NCBI GenBank assembly: GCA_963728825.1
Contig: CAVSLA010000004.1
Location: forward strand, 744,001 to 808,000
Direction of reading: 5' to 3'
From: CAVREM01 sp963728825
GTDB taxonomy: Bacteria > Acidobacteriota > Vicinamibacteria > Vicinamibacterales > CAVVIG01
Length of the DNA: 64,000 nucleotides
Part shown: positions 55,701-64,000 of the stretch, one piece after another
Numbering within the stretch: position 1 is the first letter of the stretch
How the letters are laid out: the number at the start of each line of letters is the position of its first letter
Made by a program: the position numbers and the translations under genes
The notes under the pieces: model-generated
Told to the model about the DNA's origin: nothing
Seen by the model: only the letters and a program-made list of their open reading frames with translations
Database searches by the model: none

Positions 55701-56957
55701 GTGGCGGTCAACATTCCGGAGACGCTCGATCGACTCTGCTCCCGCTACCCATCGCTGCTCGTCGACGCGATCATCGAGCACGACAGCGGGCGCCGCCTGG
55801 TCGCCATCAAGAACGTTACCGTCAACGAAGAGTTCTTCCAGGGGCACTTCCCAGGCACACCGCTGATGCCGGCGGTGTTGATGGTCGAGTCGTTCGTCCA
55901 GGTGGCGACGATTCTGATTCTCGAGCAGAGCGGCGTCCCAGCCCGGACCCGCGTCTATCTGCGCGGCGTCAACGATGCGAAGTTCAGGCGGCAGGTCGTG
56001 CCCGGCGATCGGCTGCGGGTCGAGGTGACGCTGGGCCGGCAGCGCGGCGCGCTGGCCGTCGCGCGGGCGTCGGCATTCATCGACGATCAGATCGTCGCCG
56101 AGTGCGAGCTGCTGCTCGGCCTGGTGCCGGATCGGGCGAACATCGATCGCACCGCCATCGTCGATCCGTCGGCCGAGGTGGGCGACGGCACGACGATCGG
56201 ACCGCATGCGGTCGTCGGTCCGCACGTGCGGATCGGTCCGGGCTGCAAAGTCGGCGCGTCGGCGGTCATCGACGGGTGGACCGACATCGGCGAAGGGACC
56301 GAGATCTTTCCGTTCGCGTCGATCGGGCTGGTGCCGCAGGACCTGAAGTTCCGCGGCGAGCCGACCAGGCTGGTGATCGGCGCGCGGAATATCTTCCGCG
56401 AGTTCGTCACGATCAACCGCGGCACGGCCGGCGGCGGCGGCGTGACGCAGATCGGCGACCGCAACGTCTTCATGGCCTACGTTCACGTGGCCCACGACTG
56501 CCACGTGTTCAACGATACGATTTTCGGGCCGCACGCCACGCTCGGCGGCCATGTGACGGTCGAGGATTACGCCAACATCAGCGCCGGCTCCGCGGTGCAT
56601 CAGTTCTGCCGGGTCGGGCGGCATGCGTTCATCGGCGGCTATTCAGTGGTCACCAAGGATGCGCTGCCGTTCGGCAAGACGGTCGGCAGCCGGCCGGCAC
56701 GGATTTTCGGGTTGAACAGCGTCGGGTTGTCGAGGCGCGGCTTTGCCTCCGACGTCGTGACCAAGCTGAAACGCACCTTCCGCTACCTGCTGCAATCGAA
56801 GTTGAACACGACCAGCGCGCTCAGACAAATCGAGCGGGATCGGACTCTGGCCTGCGCCGAGGTTCAATACCTGCTCGAGTTCATCCGCTCGTCGCAGCGC
56901 GGCGTGATCCTCAGGCGAGCGACACGCCGGCAGGAAGAAGTGCTCGCGGACGAATGA
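55701..56957 (+). CDS. lpxA: Fused FabZ-like dehydratase and UDP-N-acetylglucosamine acyltransferase LpxA
   Basis: Residues 1-145 form a hot-dog FabZ domain with catalytic H49 in FFQGHFPGTPLMPAVL and E63 in VLMVESFVQVAT. Residues about 148-418 are LpxA: hexapeptide repeats (IVDPSAEVGDGTTIGPHAVV, GPHVRIGPGCKVGASAVIDG) and the catalytic-His segment MAYVHVAHDCHV. Then the C-terminal helices. FabZ makes trans-2-enoyl-ACP from the 3-hydroxyacyl-ACP that LpxA consumes, so the fusion places competing steps together. Continuous frame, 418 residues. lpxI overlaps the 3' end by 4 bases. Confidence 0.93.
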   Translation: MAVNIPETLDRLCSRYPSLLVDAIIEHDSGRRLVAIKNVTVNEEFFQGHFPGTPLMPAVLMVESFVQVATILILEQSGVPARTRVYLRGVNDAKFRRQVVPGDRLRVEVTLGRQRGALAVARASAFIDDQIVAECELLLGLVPDRANIDRTAIVDPSAEVGDGTTIGPHAVVGPHVRIGPGCKVGASAVIDGWTDIGEGTEIFPFASIGLVPQDLKFRGEPTRLVIGARNIFREFVTINRGTAGGGGVTQIGDRNVFMAYVHVAHDCHVFNDTIFGPHATLGGHVTVEDYANISAGSAVHQFCRVGRHAFIGGYSVVTKDALPFGKTVGSRPARIFGLNSVGLSRRGFASDVVTKLKRTFRYLLQSKLNTTSALRQIERDRTLACAEVQYLLEFIRSSQRGVILRRATRRQEEVLADE

Positions 56958-57775
56958 TGCGGCTCGGCCTGATTGCGGGGAACGGCCGCTTTCCGTTCCT
57001 GGTGCTCGAAGCGGCGCGCGCGGCCGGCCATCACGTGACGGTCATCGCCCTCAAAGACGAAGCCTTTCCCGATCTGGCGACCGCGGCGGCACGTCCGCCG
57101 CCGGCTGACGTCCATTGGATCTCGATCGGCCAGCTTGGCAAGTGCATCAGCCTCTTGAAGGAGTCGGGCGTCAGCCAGGCGGTGATGGCCGGGCAGGTGA
57201 AGCACACCAAGTTGTTCTCGGACATCCGGCCGGATCTGACCGCGCTCGGCCTGATCACCAAGCTCAAGTCGCGCAATACGGATGCAATCATCTCGGCAGT
57301 GGCCGACGTGCTGCGCGACCACGGCATCGCGCTGCTGGATTCGACGGCGTTCCTGGCGCCGCTGCTGGCGCGCGAAGGCGTGCTGACGAAGCGCACGCCG
57401 AGCGCGGAGGAGCACACCGATCTGGCGTTCGGCTACAGCATCGCCGATGCGATCGCCGGGCTCGACATCGGCCAGACGATTGCCGTCAAGGCCGCGGCGG
57501 TCGTCGCCGTCGAGGCGATGGAGGGCACCGATGCCGTCATCGCCCGCGCCGGTCAGCTGGCCGGCCGCGGCGTGCGGATCGTCAAGGTCGCCAAGCCGAA
57601 ACAGGACATGCGCTTCGACGTGCCGGTGGTCGGCGTCTCGACGATCGAGGCGATGAAGGACGCCGGCGCGACACTGCTGTCGGTCGACGCCGGAAAAACC
57701 CTGATGATCGACGGCGACGCCATCATCCGCGCCGCGGACGACGCCGACATCGCAATCGTCGGCCGGACGGTCTGA
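56954..57775 (+). CDS. lpxI: UDP-2,3-diacylglucosamine pyrophosphatase LpxI
   Basis: The family (DUF1009) hydrolyses UDP-2,3-diacylglucosamine to lipid X in species that lack LpxH. Signature segments are LGLIAGNGRFPFLVLEAARA, QAVMAGQVKHTKLFSDIRPD and DAVIARAGQLAGRGVRIVKV, and near the end PVVGVSTIEAMKDAGA. ATG 56954 overlaps the lpxA stop (ATGA); ATG 56957 is also possible. 273 residues. Clustering with lpxA is typical. Confidence 0.92.
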   Translation: MMRLGLIAGNGRFPFLVLEAARAAGHHVTVIALKDEAFPDLATAAARPPPADVHWISIGQLGKCISLLKESGVSQAVMAGQVKHTKLFSDIRPDLTALGLITKLKSRNTDAIISAVADVLRDHGIALLDSTAFLAPLLAREGVLTKRTPSAEEHTDLAFGYSIADAIAGLDIGQTIAVKAAAVVAVEAMEGTDAVIARAGQLAGRGVRIVKVAKPKQDMRFDVPVVGVSTIEAMKDAGATLLSVDAGKTLMIDGDAIIRAADDADIAIVGRTV

Positions 57776-57814
57776 AGCCATCGACGACATGACATTCCTG
57801 TCAAAGGCTTCAAC

Positions 57815-58762
57815 ATGGAACCCGGTCTTGTGAACCCCCTGCGCGTCGCTGTCGTCGGCGTCGGTTCACTCGGTCGCCACCATGCCCGTATTCTGTCGAC
57901 CCTCCCGGGCGTCACGCTGACCGCGGTCGTCGATATCAATCGCGCACGCGCCGAGGAGATTGCCGCGGCGCACGGCGCGCAGCCCCTGTTCGACGCTCGC
58001 CAGCTGGCCGGCCAGGTGGACGCGGTCACCATCGCGGTACCGACCGCGGTCCATGCCGACATCGCGCTGCCGTTTCTCGAGGCCGGTGTGCCGGTGCTGG
58101 TCGAGAAGCCGATCGCGCGGACCATCGACGAGGCCGACGCGATGATCGCGGCGGCGGCTCGCAGCGGAGCCGCGCTCGCCGTCGGGCACACCGAACGGTT
58201 CAACCCCGCCGTCGCCGCCGCGCGCTCGGTGCTCATCGACCCCCGCTTCATCGAGGTCCACCGTCTCGGCGCATTTCCCGAGCGCAGTCTCGACATCGAC
58301 GTGGTGTTCGATCTGATGATTCACGATCTCGACATCGCGCTGTCGCTCGTGAATGCGGACGTCGAATCGATCGAAGCGGTCGGCGTCCCGGTGCTGACCG
58401 GACGGGTCGACATTGCCAACGCCAGACTGCGGTTCGCCAACGGCTGCATTGCCAACATCACGGCCAGCCGGATCAGCCGCGATCGAGTGCGCAAGATCCG
58501 GTTCTTCCAGCCGTCAGCCTATGTCTCGATCGACTACGCCGCGCAGAAGGTCGAGGTGTGGCGGCTGGTCAAGACCAGCGGACCGATGCCGTCGATTGAG
58601 GGTGGCGAGATGGAGGTCGTCAACGAAGAGCCGCTGAAGCGCGAGCTCCACGACTTTGTCGACGCCGTGCGGGAACGGCGTCCGCCGCTCGTCACCGGCG
58701 AACAAGGCCGTCGCGCGCTCGCCCTGGCCGAGCAGATTACCGATAGAATGGCGAAAACCTAG
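57815..58762 (+). CDS. Gfo/Idh/MocA-family oxidoreductase (GnnA-like candidate)
   Basis: N-terminal Rossmann fold with VAVVGVGSLGRHHARIL (NAD motif), AVPTAVHADIALPFLEAG and VLVEKPIARTIDEADAMI (EKP, catalytic Lys). 315 residues. Members near lpxA in other diderms (GnnA) oxidise UDP-GlcNAc at C3 to make the 2,3-diamino sugar in lipid A. Its position 39 bases after lpxI supports that. The partner aminotransferase GnnB is not visible in this window, so the assignment is inference. Confidence 0.85.
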   Translation: MEPGLVNPLRVAVVGVGSLGRHHARILSTLPGVTLTAVVDINRARAEEIAAAHGAQPLFDARQLAGQVDAVTIAVPTAVHADIALPFLEAGVPVLVEKPIARTIDEADAMIAAAARSGAALAVGHTERFNPAVAAARSVLIDPRFIEVHRLGAFPERSLDIDVVFDLMIHDLDIALSLVNADVESIEAVGVPVLTGRVDIANARLRFANGCIANITASRISRDRVRKIRFFQPSAYVSIDYAAQKVEVWRLVKTSGPMPSIEGGEMEVVNEEPLKRELHDFVDAVRERRPPLVTGEQGRRALALAEQITDRMAKT

Positions 58763-58806
58763 CCACGAAATCGCGTTTCTTGTGTGACCTCACGGCTCGC
58801 TTGCTT

Positions 58807-60252
58807 ATGTACGCAGATCTCTCGGACTTCCTTTCGGATCTGGACAAACGCCGTCTGTTAAGGCGCATCGCCGATTCTGTCAGCCCGGACCTCGAAGTGT
58901 CAGCCATCACCGATCGGGCGTGCAAAAGCGCCGACGGCGGCCCGGCGCTGCTGTTCGAGAAACCTGCCGGCTTCGACATGCCGGTGGCAACCAACGTCTT
59001 CGGCTCGTTGGAGCGGATGTGCCTGGCGCTCGGCGTGAAGTCACTCGACGATCTCGGCCGTGAAATCAACGCGCTCATGACCCCACCGATGCCCGAGGGC
59101 ATCATGGACGCGTTGAAGATGTTGCCGATGGTCGGGCGGCTGCGTGACCTGATGCCGAAAACCGTCAAAGATGCACCCTGCCAGGAAGTGGTTCAGCGCG
59201 ACGGGACCCTCGACTCGTTGCCGATCCTGAAGTGCTGGCCCGAAGACGGCGGCCGCTACATCACGTTGCCGCTCGTCTTCACAAAGGATCCCGAGACCGG
59301 CGTCCGCAATATCGGCACGTACCGGATGCAGGTCTTCGACGGGCGGACTACGGGCATGCACTGGCAGCGCCACAAAGGCGGGGCGCAGCACCACCGCGTT
59401 GCCGAGCGATTGGGCAAGCGCCTCGAAGTGGCTGTCGCGCTCAGCCCCGAGCCGGTCCTGACCTATGCGGCGACGGCGCCGATGCCGGAAGGGCTCGACG
59501 AGCTGTTGCTCGCCGGCTTCCTCGCGCGGCGCCGCATCGAGCTGGTCAGGTGCGTCACGGTCGACCTCGAGGTGCCCGCCAGCTCGCATATCGTGCTCGA
59601 GGGGTATGTCGAACCGGGCGAGCGCCGGCGGGAAGGACCATTCGGCGATCACACGGGCTTCTACTCGCAGCCCGACGACTTTCCCGTCTTTCACCTGACC
59701 TGCCTCACCAGGCGGCGTCGTCCCACCTATCTCACAACGATCGTGGGCATTCCACCGATGGAGGACTTCTATCTGGGAATGGCCAGCGAGCGCATCTTCC
59801 TGCCGATGATTCAGAAAACGGTGCCGGAAATCGTCGACATGCACTTTCCGGCCCAGGGTATCTTTCACAACCTCGTCATCATCTCGATCGACAAGCGGTA
59901 TCCGGGTCATGCGCGCAAAATCATGAACGCGGTCTGGGGACTCGGCCAGCTGATGTTCTCGAAGACCGTGGTCGTTGTCGACAAGGACGTCAACGTCCAC
60001 GATCTGCGCGAAGTGGCCTGGATCGTCGGGACGCACATCGATCCCGCTCGCGACGTCCAGATGACCAGGGGCCCGGTCGACGATCTCGACGATGCGGCGG
60101 AATTGCCGGCGTATGGCGGGAAAATGGGCATCGACGCCACACGCAAGTGGGCGTCGGAGGGCTACACGCGGAACTGGCCGGCGCGCCTCGCCATGACAGA
60201 AGCCGTTTCCAGGCGCGCCGACGAGATTTGGGCACGGCTTAGCAAGGGCTAA
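58807..60252 (+). CDS. UbiD-family prenylated-FMN-dependent decarboxylase
   Basis: The family decarboxylates aromatic acids, for example in ubiquinone or menaquinone synthesis, with prFMN. Seen are TLPLVFTKDPETGVRNIGTY, HWQRHKGGAQHH (metal/prFMN contacts), EGPFGDHTGFYSQP (catalytic Glu) and RKIMNAVWGLGQLMFSKTVV. 481 residues from ATG 58807. The UbiX partner is not in the window, and quinone specificity cannot be read. A 7-bp repeat begins at the stop codon. Confidence 0.9.
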   Translation: MYADLSDFLSDLDKRRLLRRIADSVSPDLEVSAITDRACKSADGGPALLFEKPAGFDMPVATNVFGSLERMCLALGVKSLDDLGREINALMTPPMPEGIMDALKMLPMVGRLRDLMPKTVKDAPCQEVVQRDGTLDSLPILKCWPEDGGRYITLPLVFTKDPETGVRNIGTYRMQVFDGRTTGMHWQRHKGGAQHHRVAERLGKRLEVAVALSPEPVLTYAATAPMPEGLDELLLAGFLARRRIELVRCVTVDLEVPASSHIVLEGYVEPGERRREGPFGDHTGFYSQPDDFPVFHLTCLTRRRRPTYLTTIVGIPPMEDFYLGMASERIFLPMIQKTVPEIVDMHFPAQGIFHNLVIISIDKRYPGHARKIMNAVWGLGQLMFSKTVVVVDKDVNVHDLREVAWIVGTHIDPARDVQMTRGPVDDLDDAAELPAYGGKMGIDATRKWASEGYTRNWPARLAMTEAVSRRADEIWARLSKG

Positions 60253-60341
60253 GGGCTCAGGGCTCAGGGCTCAGGGTTCGCCAGGGCTGAGGGCTCAGGG
60301 CTCAGGGCTCGCCAGGGCTGAGGGCTAAGGGCTCAGGGCTG
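60244..60341. repeat. Tandem 7-bp AGGGCTC repeat
   Basis: AGGGCTC/AGGGCTA units span the ubiD stop and most of the gap to the next gene, with a longer period: GCCAGGGCTGAGGGCT occurs twice (about 60290 and 60311). Unlike other spacer arrays in the window, no reverse-complement arm is evident. Confidence 0.85.
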
Positions 60342-60350
60342 ATGGTTCTA

Positions 60351-60824
60351 ATGCGAAGCAAGCGCATCGTGCCGGCACTGCTCGCTCTGAGCTGGCTCGT
60401 GACGGCGTGTGAGTCGCCGGAGGACGCGGCCCGGGCGCGGTTCCAGGAACGGCTCAAAACCTCCGCGCCATTGACGCACGCCGAGATGGGTCAGCTGGTT
60501 GGCCACACGCTGGCAGCGATTGGCGGCCGGCCCGCCCGCGTGCGCGACGGGACCACCGTCCGCACGCTCGACGCCAAGGCTCAAGCCGAAGTGCTGGCCG
60601 TGCTGTCCGGAGAATTGCCGGTCAGCGATGCCGGCGTCCGCCAGGCTGACAACCGTATCCTTCGAGGCATCGAAGGCCCTGCGACGCCGGCGCACTCGGA
60701 GCTCGACGCCGCCCAGACCCTATGGATCGACGTCGATACGCTTCTCCCGCACCGGTTCGAGCTGATTTACAGCCTCCCGGGTTTCGGCGACTACGCCTAC
60801 GATCTGATCTTCACGTCGCAGTAA
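60351..60824 (+). CDS. Small putative lipoprotein, 157 aa
   Basis: ATG 60351 gives MRSKRIVPALLALSWLVTAC, a lipoprotein signal with lipobox VTAC. The rest is a small mixed domain with HAEMGQLVGHTLAAIGGRPA and a C-terminal YSLPGFGDYAYDLIF. I do not recognise the family. The in-frame ATG at 60342 lies 9 bases upstream. The 3' end overlaps the facing disrupted phosphatase frame by 28 bases. Confidence 0.68.
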   Translation: MRSKRIVPALLALSWLVTACESPEDAARARFQERLKTSAPLTHAEMGQLVGHTLAAIGGRPARVRDGTTVRTLDAKAQAEVLAVLSGELPVSDAGVRQADNRILRGIEGPATPAHSELDAAQTLWIDVDTLLPHRFELIYSLPGFGDYAYDLIFTSQ

Positions 60825-61398
60825 GTCCTCACGAAGTCGACGAGATCGCCGCCGACCTCGCTGCTCGGCATCGACGCTCCAAAGAATGCGAACCGCTCCA
60901 GGCACCGATCGATTGGCGGCGCGAGGGCTTGCTGTAACTCTCTGGCCAGCATGATTCCGTTTGCGTGCGCAGGTAGCGCCTGCCTTCGGTCGCCACGAAC
61001 ACGATGAAGCACCCGTAGCCGAGGAGAACGCCGACCGCCGTCCCGGTGGCAACGATCTCCATGCGCTGCCGAATCTCGGTCTCACTGCGGTCCGCGAATG
61101 GCGTAGCCGGCGCGCCGCGCCACTCCGGGCCGATAATCGCGATCACGTGGAGGGGCACGGCGACGACGACGAATCCGGGCGTTTTCGTGCCCGTCACGGC
61201 CCAGGCGACGGCCGCCAGGCCGGCCAACAGCACATCGAGCGCCAGGGCACCGGCCGATGACCCGCCGACCGACTCAATGTCGTTGATGAAACCGAGCGTT
61301 GAAAACAGGCAGAAGACGCCGGTGAGAAACAGCAGATAGGACCGAATGGGCACCGAGCGCCAGAATCGGCGCATCGGTGAGGGGGCCGCGCCCTTCAT
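60797..61398 (-). pseudogene. Decayed SpoIIE-type phosphatase with membrane sensor part
   Basis: The first frame (from 61398) encodes about four transmembrane helices and reaches RYLRTQTE at about 60960. A one-base deletion near 60955 then loses the frame. The other frame continues as IMLARELQQALAPP and SMPSSEVGGDLVDF, the start of a SpoIIE/PP2C domain (LQxxLxP and the metal motif region VGGDxxD). It then ends at 60797 after about 35 residues, where about 190 would be expected. The gene is thus both frameshifted and 3'-truncated at the edge of the lipoprotein gene. Confidence 0.8.
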
Positions 61399-61537
61399 GA
61401 TTCGTGGACCGGAATGCTCTCACAACCCGGCAGCCCGGGCCCGAACTTCTGTCAGGCGCGAACCTTCAGACGCGATCATCGCGGGCCTCTCTAACAGTTC
61501 GCCGAATCGGATGACGAGCGCCCGCATCGCTCTCACG

Positions 61538-62044
61538 CTATCGTTCCTTCGTCGCCCGGCCCTGCTCGACAACCGTCCACGCGTCCCCACCGGTCGACAG
61601 CTCCGCCTGGTAGCGATACGCCGTCGGCGACTCCCAGGTGATCGTCGTTCGAATTTTCGCAGGGGCGCCGTTGACGGCGACGTCGCCGGTCCACGTCCAC
61701 TGGCGATCGGCGACGCTGCCGCGCATGAACGAGCCGATGCCGAAGCTGTTATGTGCGAATCTCGTGAAGGTCTTGTCGCGTGCGTCGAATCCGAAGATGC
61801 CGTGTGTGCGCAGCGCGCTCGCGTCGCCAAGCCCCTCGCCGCGGCAGATCAGATGGAAGCCTCCCGGGAACCACTCACAGGTTTCACGCACCCGGTAGGC
61901 GAGGTCCTCTTCAGTAGCCTCGATGATCCACGTGCCCACGACCGCCGCCAGGCGCGCGTGCTCTGGTCCCGGCTTCGCTCCCATCTGCGCGAACGCACTG
62001 GTGGCGAGTAAGACGACGAGTGATGTGATCAGCGTTGCTGGCAT
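61538..62044 (-). CDS. DUF1579-like secreted protein
   Basis: ATG 62044 has an AGGAG site and gives a signal peptide (LITSLVVLLATSAFAQ). The mature part resembles DUF1579/lipocalin-like small enzymes: HARLAAVVGTWIIEATEEDL, CEWFPGGFHLICRGEG, GIFGFDARDKTFTRFAH and WTWTGDVAVNGAPAKIRTT. 168 residues. Role unknown. The permease stop lies 5 bases upstream of its start, so they may be co-transcribed. Confidence 0.82.
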   Translation of the reverse strand: MPATLITSLVVLLATSAFAQMGAKPGPEHARLAAVVGTWIIEATEEDLAYRVRETCEWFPGGFHLICRGEGLGDASALRTHGIFGFDARDKTFTRFAHNSFGIGSFMRGSVADRQWTWTGDVAVNGAPAKIRTTITWESPTAYRYQAELSTGGDAWTVVEQGRATKER

Positions 62045-62049
62045 TGTGC

Positions 62050-64000
62050 CTACTCCTGTCTGAGCGCGATCGAAGGTTCGATTCCTGCAGCGCGGCAAGC
62101 CGGCCAGAAGCCCGATGCGAACGACACGACCGCAACGCCGATGATCAGGGTGATCAAGATCGGCGGATCGGTTACGGCAATGCCGGCCAGCAGCCCCTGC
62201 GTCAGTCGGATCACCGCCGCGGCCAACACCGATCCGATCACGATGCCGAGCGCAGTCAGTCGCGACGTCTCGCCGAGAACCAGGCGCCGAATCTGACGCG
62301 GTGTGGCGCCGAGGGCCAATCGCAGCCCGATCTCGTGGGTGCGCTGCGAGACCAGATAATTGATGACGCTGTAGAGTCCGATCAGCGCCAGCACGAGGGC
62401 CAGCCCCCCGAGGGTGGCGAGAACCGCTGAAACATTGCGCGGGGCGTTCAGGCGATCGGCAAGCGTCTGCTCCATGGTGCTCACGTCGAGGATCGGCCGC
62501 TGCGGATCGACGCGATGAATCGCGCGGCTGACGGCCGCCGCCGCGTCACCGGGCTCGCCGATGGTGCGGACCGCGAGCGCCGCTTCGCGCGGCGGAGCCT
62601 GGGGAAGGGGCCGGTAAAACGTCGCCTGATCGCGTCCCCAGAACCAATCTTCGATCAGGTTGTCGGCCACACCCACCACGGTCACCCAGCCGCCATCAGG
62701 TTCGTCGCCGTAGCGGACGCGCCGCCCGACAGGATCCTGGCCCGGCCAGTACCGCTCGGCCATCGACCGGCTGGCGATGCCCACCGCCGGGGTGTCATGA
62801 CGGTCGGCGGTGTTGAAGCCGCGCCCCTTCAACATCGCAATCCGCATCGTGTCGAAGTAACGGCTCGATACGACCCGATGCTCGACCAGTTCCTGTGGCG
62901 CGGCAGAGAATTGACCTTCGACGACGACCGTGCGCGAGTAGAACATCGATGTGGATGGCAGGATGTTCACGGCCGCCGCGGATTGGACACTCGCGGCAGT
63001 GGAGATTTCATCGAGCACGGCCTGCAGGAACGCGGTGCGCGCCCGATCGTCAGCATAGACCCGCTCGGGAAGCGACAGCCTGAGGCGGAGGACACCGTGT
63101 GGATCGTAGCCTTGAGGTCCATTCAGGAATCGCCGCGTTCCCGAGGCGAATCCCATGGCTGAGACGAGCAGCGGCAGCGCAAGCGCCACCTGCGCAATGA
63201 TCAACGCCCGACGAACGCGTTGCCGCTCGCGACTGCCGGTCAGCCCGCGGGCCGCTTCCTTGAGGGCATCGGCGTTGGGCCGCGAGCAGCGCAGCGCCGG
63301 GAACAGACCGAACGCTGCGGTGGCCGCCACGGCGAGGATCGTCGTGAATACAACCAGCCGAGCATCCACGTCGATCGTGTTCCAGCCGGATATGAAGGGT
63401 GCGATGCGCGGCGGCATCCGCGACACCATGACCGTCAGTCCGAGGTGAGCGATTGCGAGTGCGCAGGGAATCGCCACGAGCGCGAGAGCGATCGACTCAA
63501 TCCACAGCCCGCGAAGAATCTGCCAGCGGCTGGCGCCGAGCGCGAAGCGGACGGCGATTTCGCGCTGCCGCGCCACGCCAAGCGCCAGCACCAGATTGGC
63601 GATATTGGCGCAGGCAATGATCAGCACCACCAGCGACAGGCCCTGGATGAACACGTGAAGGGCGGCGCTGCCTTCTTCGGCGAGGCCATCAGTCAGCGTT
63701 CTGACGCGGACGCCGCTTTTGCCGAGCGCCTCCGGGTAGCGCCGCGACAGGTCGTGCATCAGCTGCCCGAGTTCCGACTCGGCCGCCCGGACGCTGGCGC
63801 CCTCCACCAGCCGCCCCAGCCCCAGCACGGCCCGATTGTCGCGGCGATTCAACGCCTCGGACTCGAATGCGGCTGGCACCCACATCTGCGCCCCGAACGG
63901 GAAATTGAAATCGGGCGGGGCGACGCCGACGATCTGGTGGGTAGCGCCGTCCAAGACGATGGTTTTCTCGATGACGTCCGGATCGGACGAGAAGACGCGT
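62050..64000 (-). CDS. MacB/FtsX-type ABC permease (ADOP-like), 5' end outside window
   Basis: Truncated at the window edge; the frame is open up to 64000. A periplasmic MacB-like domain precedes a first FtsX-type block (LVVLIIACANIANLVLALGV and VRFALGASRWQILRGLWIES). A second periplasmic domain and a second FtsX block follow (LVLALIGLYSVINYLVSQRT and LRLALGATPRQIRRLVLGE). Two FtsX modules in one chain without an ATPase is the layout of the acidobacterial duplicated orphan permeases. The substrate is unknown. Confidence 0.93.
   Translation of the reverse strand, partial: RVFSSDPDVIEKTIVLDGATHQIVGVAPPDFNFPFGAQMWVPAAFESEALNRRDNRAVLGLGRLVEGASVRAAESELGQLMHDLSRRYPEALGKSGVRVRTLTDGLAEEGSAALHVFIQGLSLVVLIIACANIANLVLALGVARQREIAVRFALGASRWQILRGLWIESIALALVAIPCALAIAHLGLTVMVSRMPPRIAPFISGWNTIDVDARLVVFTTILAVAATAAFGLFPALRCSRPNADALKEAARGLTGSRERQRVRRALIIAQVALALPLLVSAMGFASGTRRFLNGPQGYDPHGVLRLRLSLPERVYADDRARTAFLQAVLDEISTAASVQSAAAVNILPSTSMFYSRTVVVEGQFSAAPQELVEHRVVSSRYFDTMRIAMLKGRGFNTADRHDTPAVGIASRSMAERYWPGQDPVGRRVRYGDEPDGGWVTVVGVADNLIEDWFWGRDQATFYRPLPQAPPREAALAVRTIGEPGDAAAAVSRAIHRVDPQRPILDVSTMEQTLADRLNAPRNVSAVLATLGGLALVLALIGLYSVINYLVSQRTHEIGLRLALGATPRQIRRLVLGETSRLTALGIVIGSVLAAAVIRLTQGLLAGIAVTDPPILITLIIGVAVVSFASGFWPACRAAGIEPSIALRQE

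Noticed and set aside
55239..56624. 461-residue minus-strand frame opposite fabZ-lpxA
   Set aside because: Shadow of the FabZ-LpxA gene; Asp/Arg/His-rich composition typical of reversed GC-rich coding DNA.

Overview
The window is a densely coded, GC-rich bacterial chromosome segment with no rRNA, tRNA, CRISPR array, phage or intact insertion sequence that I can recognise. It has a diderm envelope (BamA, Skp, LolC/LolD, LpxA, LpxI, lipoproteins, an outer-membrane barrel). It also has a membrane-bound spermidine-synthase-like protein, an orphan MacB/FtsX-type permease of the kind abundant in Acidobacteriota, and a FecR protein with a Trp/Tyr/Gly-rich tail. I infer an acidobacterium, probably Vicinamibacteria-like. 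This rests on gene content only.

Layout. 1-5160 (+): nadC (cut by the edge), birA, coaX, two unknown genes, a secreted helix-hairpin-helix protein and an rRNA m5U methyltransferase. 5188-8521 (-): a class-I amidotransferase-like hydrolase, argS and mobA. 8544-15761 (+): a V4R-like protein, a TPR lipoprotein-like/secreted protein, a SPOR protein, lnt, prfB with its classical +1 frameshift, and murJ. 15814-20370: two divergent signalling operons. One is a PAS histidine kinase plus NarL-type regulator (-). The other is an HD-GYP response regulator, a 66-residue stand-alone H-box protein and an NtrC-type sigma-54 activator (+), joined by 4-bp overlaps. 20378-24859 (-): PBP1A and a FecR-domain protein. 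25128-30753 (+): dnaK, dnaJ and hspR, a DnaC/DnaI-like loader and a frameshifted hemW. 31856-36091 (+): acyl-CoA dehydrogenase, meaB, a methylmalonyl-CoA epimerase fused to a metallo-beta-lactamase-fold hydrolase, and mtnP, all translationally coupled except the first junction to its own promoter side; then a PfkB kinase and an M28 peptidase. 42057-48746 (+): small membrane proteins, enoyl-CoA hydratase, ribH, nusB, lysS, lolC and lolD. 49004-60252 (+): clpC, bamA, skp, a FabZ-LpxA fusion, lpxI, a Gfo/Idh/MocA oxidoreductase and a UbiD decarboxylase. The last 3.7 kb holds a small lipoprotein, a decayed SpoIIE-type phosphatase gene, a DUF1579-like protein and the edge-cut permease.

Coupled functions: peptidoglycan and envelope assembly (murJ, PBP1A, SPOR, lnt, lol, bam, lpx) recurs throughout; dnaK-dnaJ-hspR and clpC form the protein-quality-control layer; acyl-CoA dehydrogenase, MeaB and epimerase suggest odd-chain or branched-chain acyl-CoA breakdown through methylmalonyl-CoA.

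The least explained signal is in the spacers. At least eight intergenic gaps hold a short word (7-23 bp) repeated in tandem, and in most of them also in reverse complement. The word differs at each locus, and the array usually starts at a stop codon. Separately, four GTAG/GTTG-headed palindromes look like REP elements. Two genes (hemW and the SpoIIE-type gene) carry single-base frameshifts that could be real decay or sequence errors.
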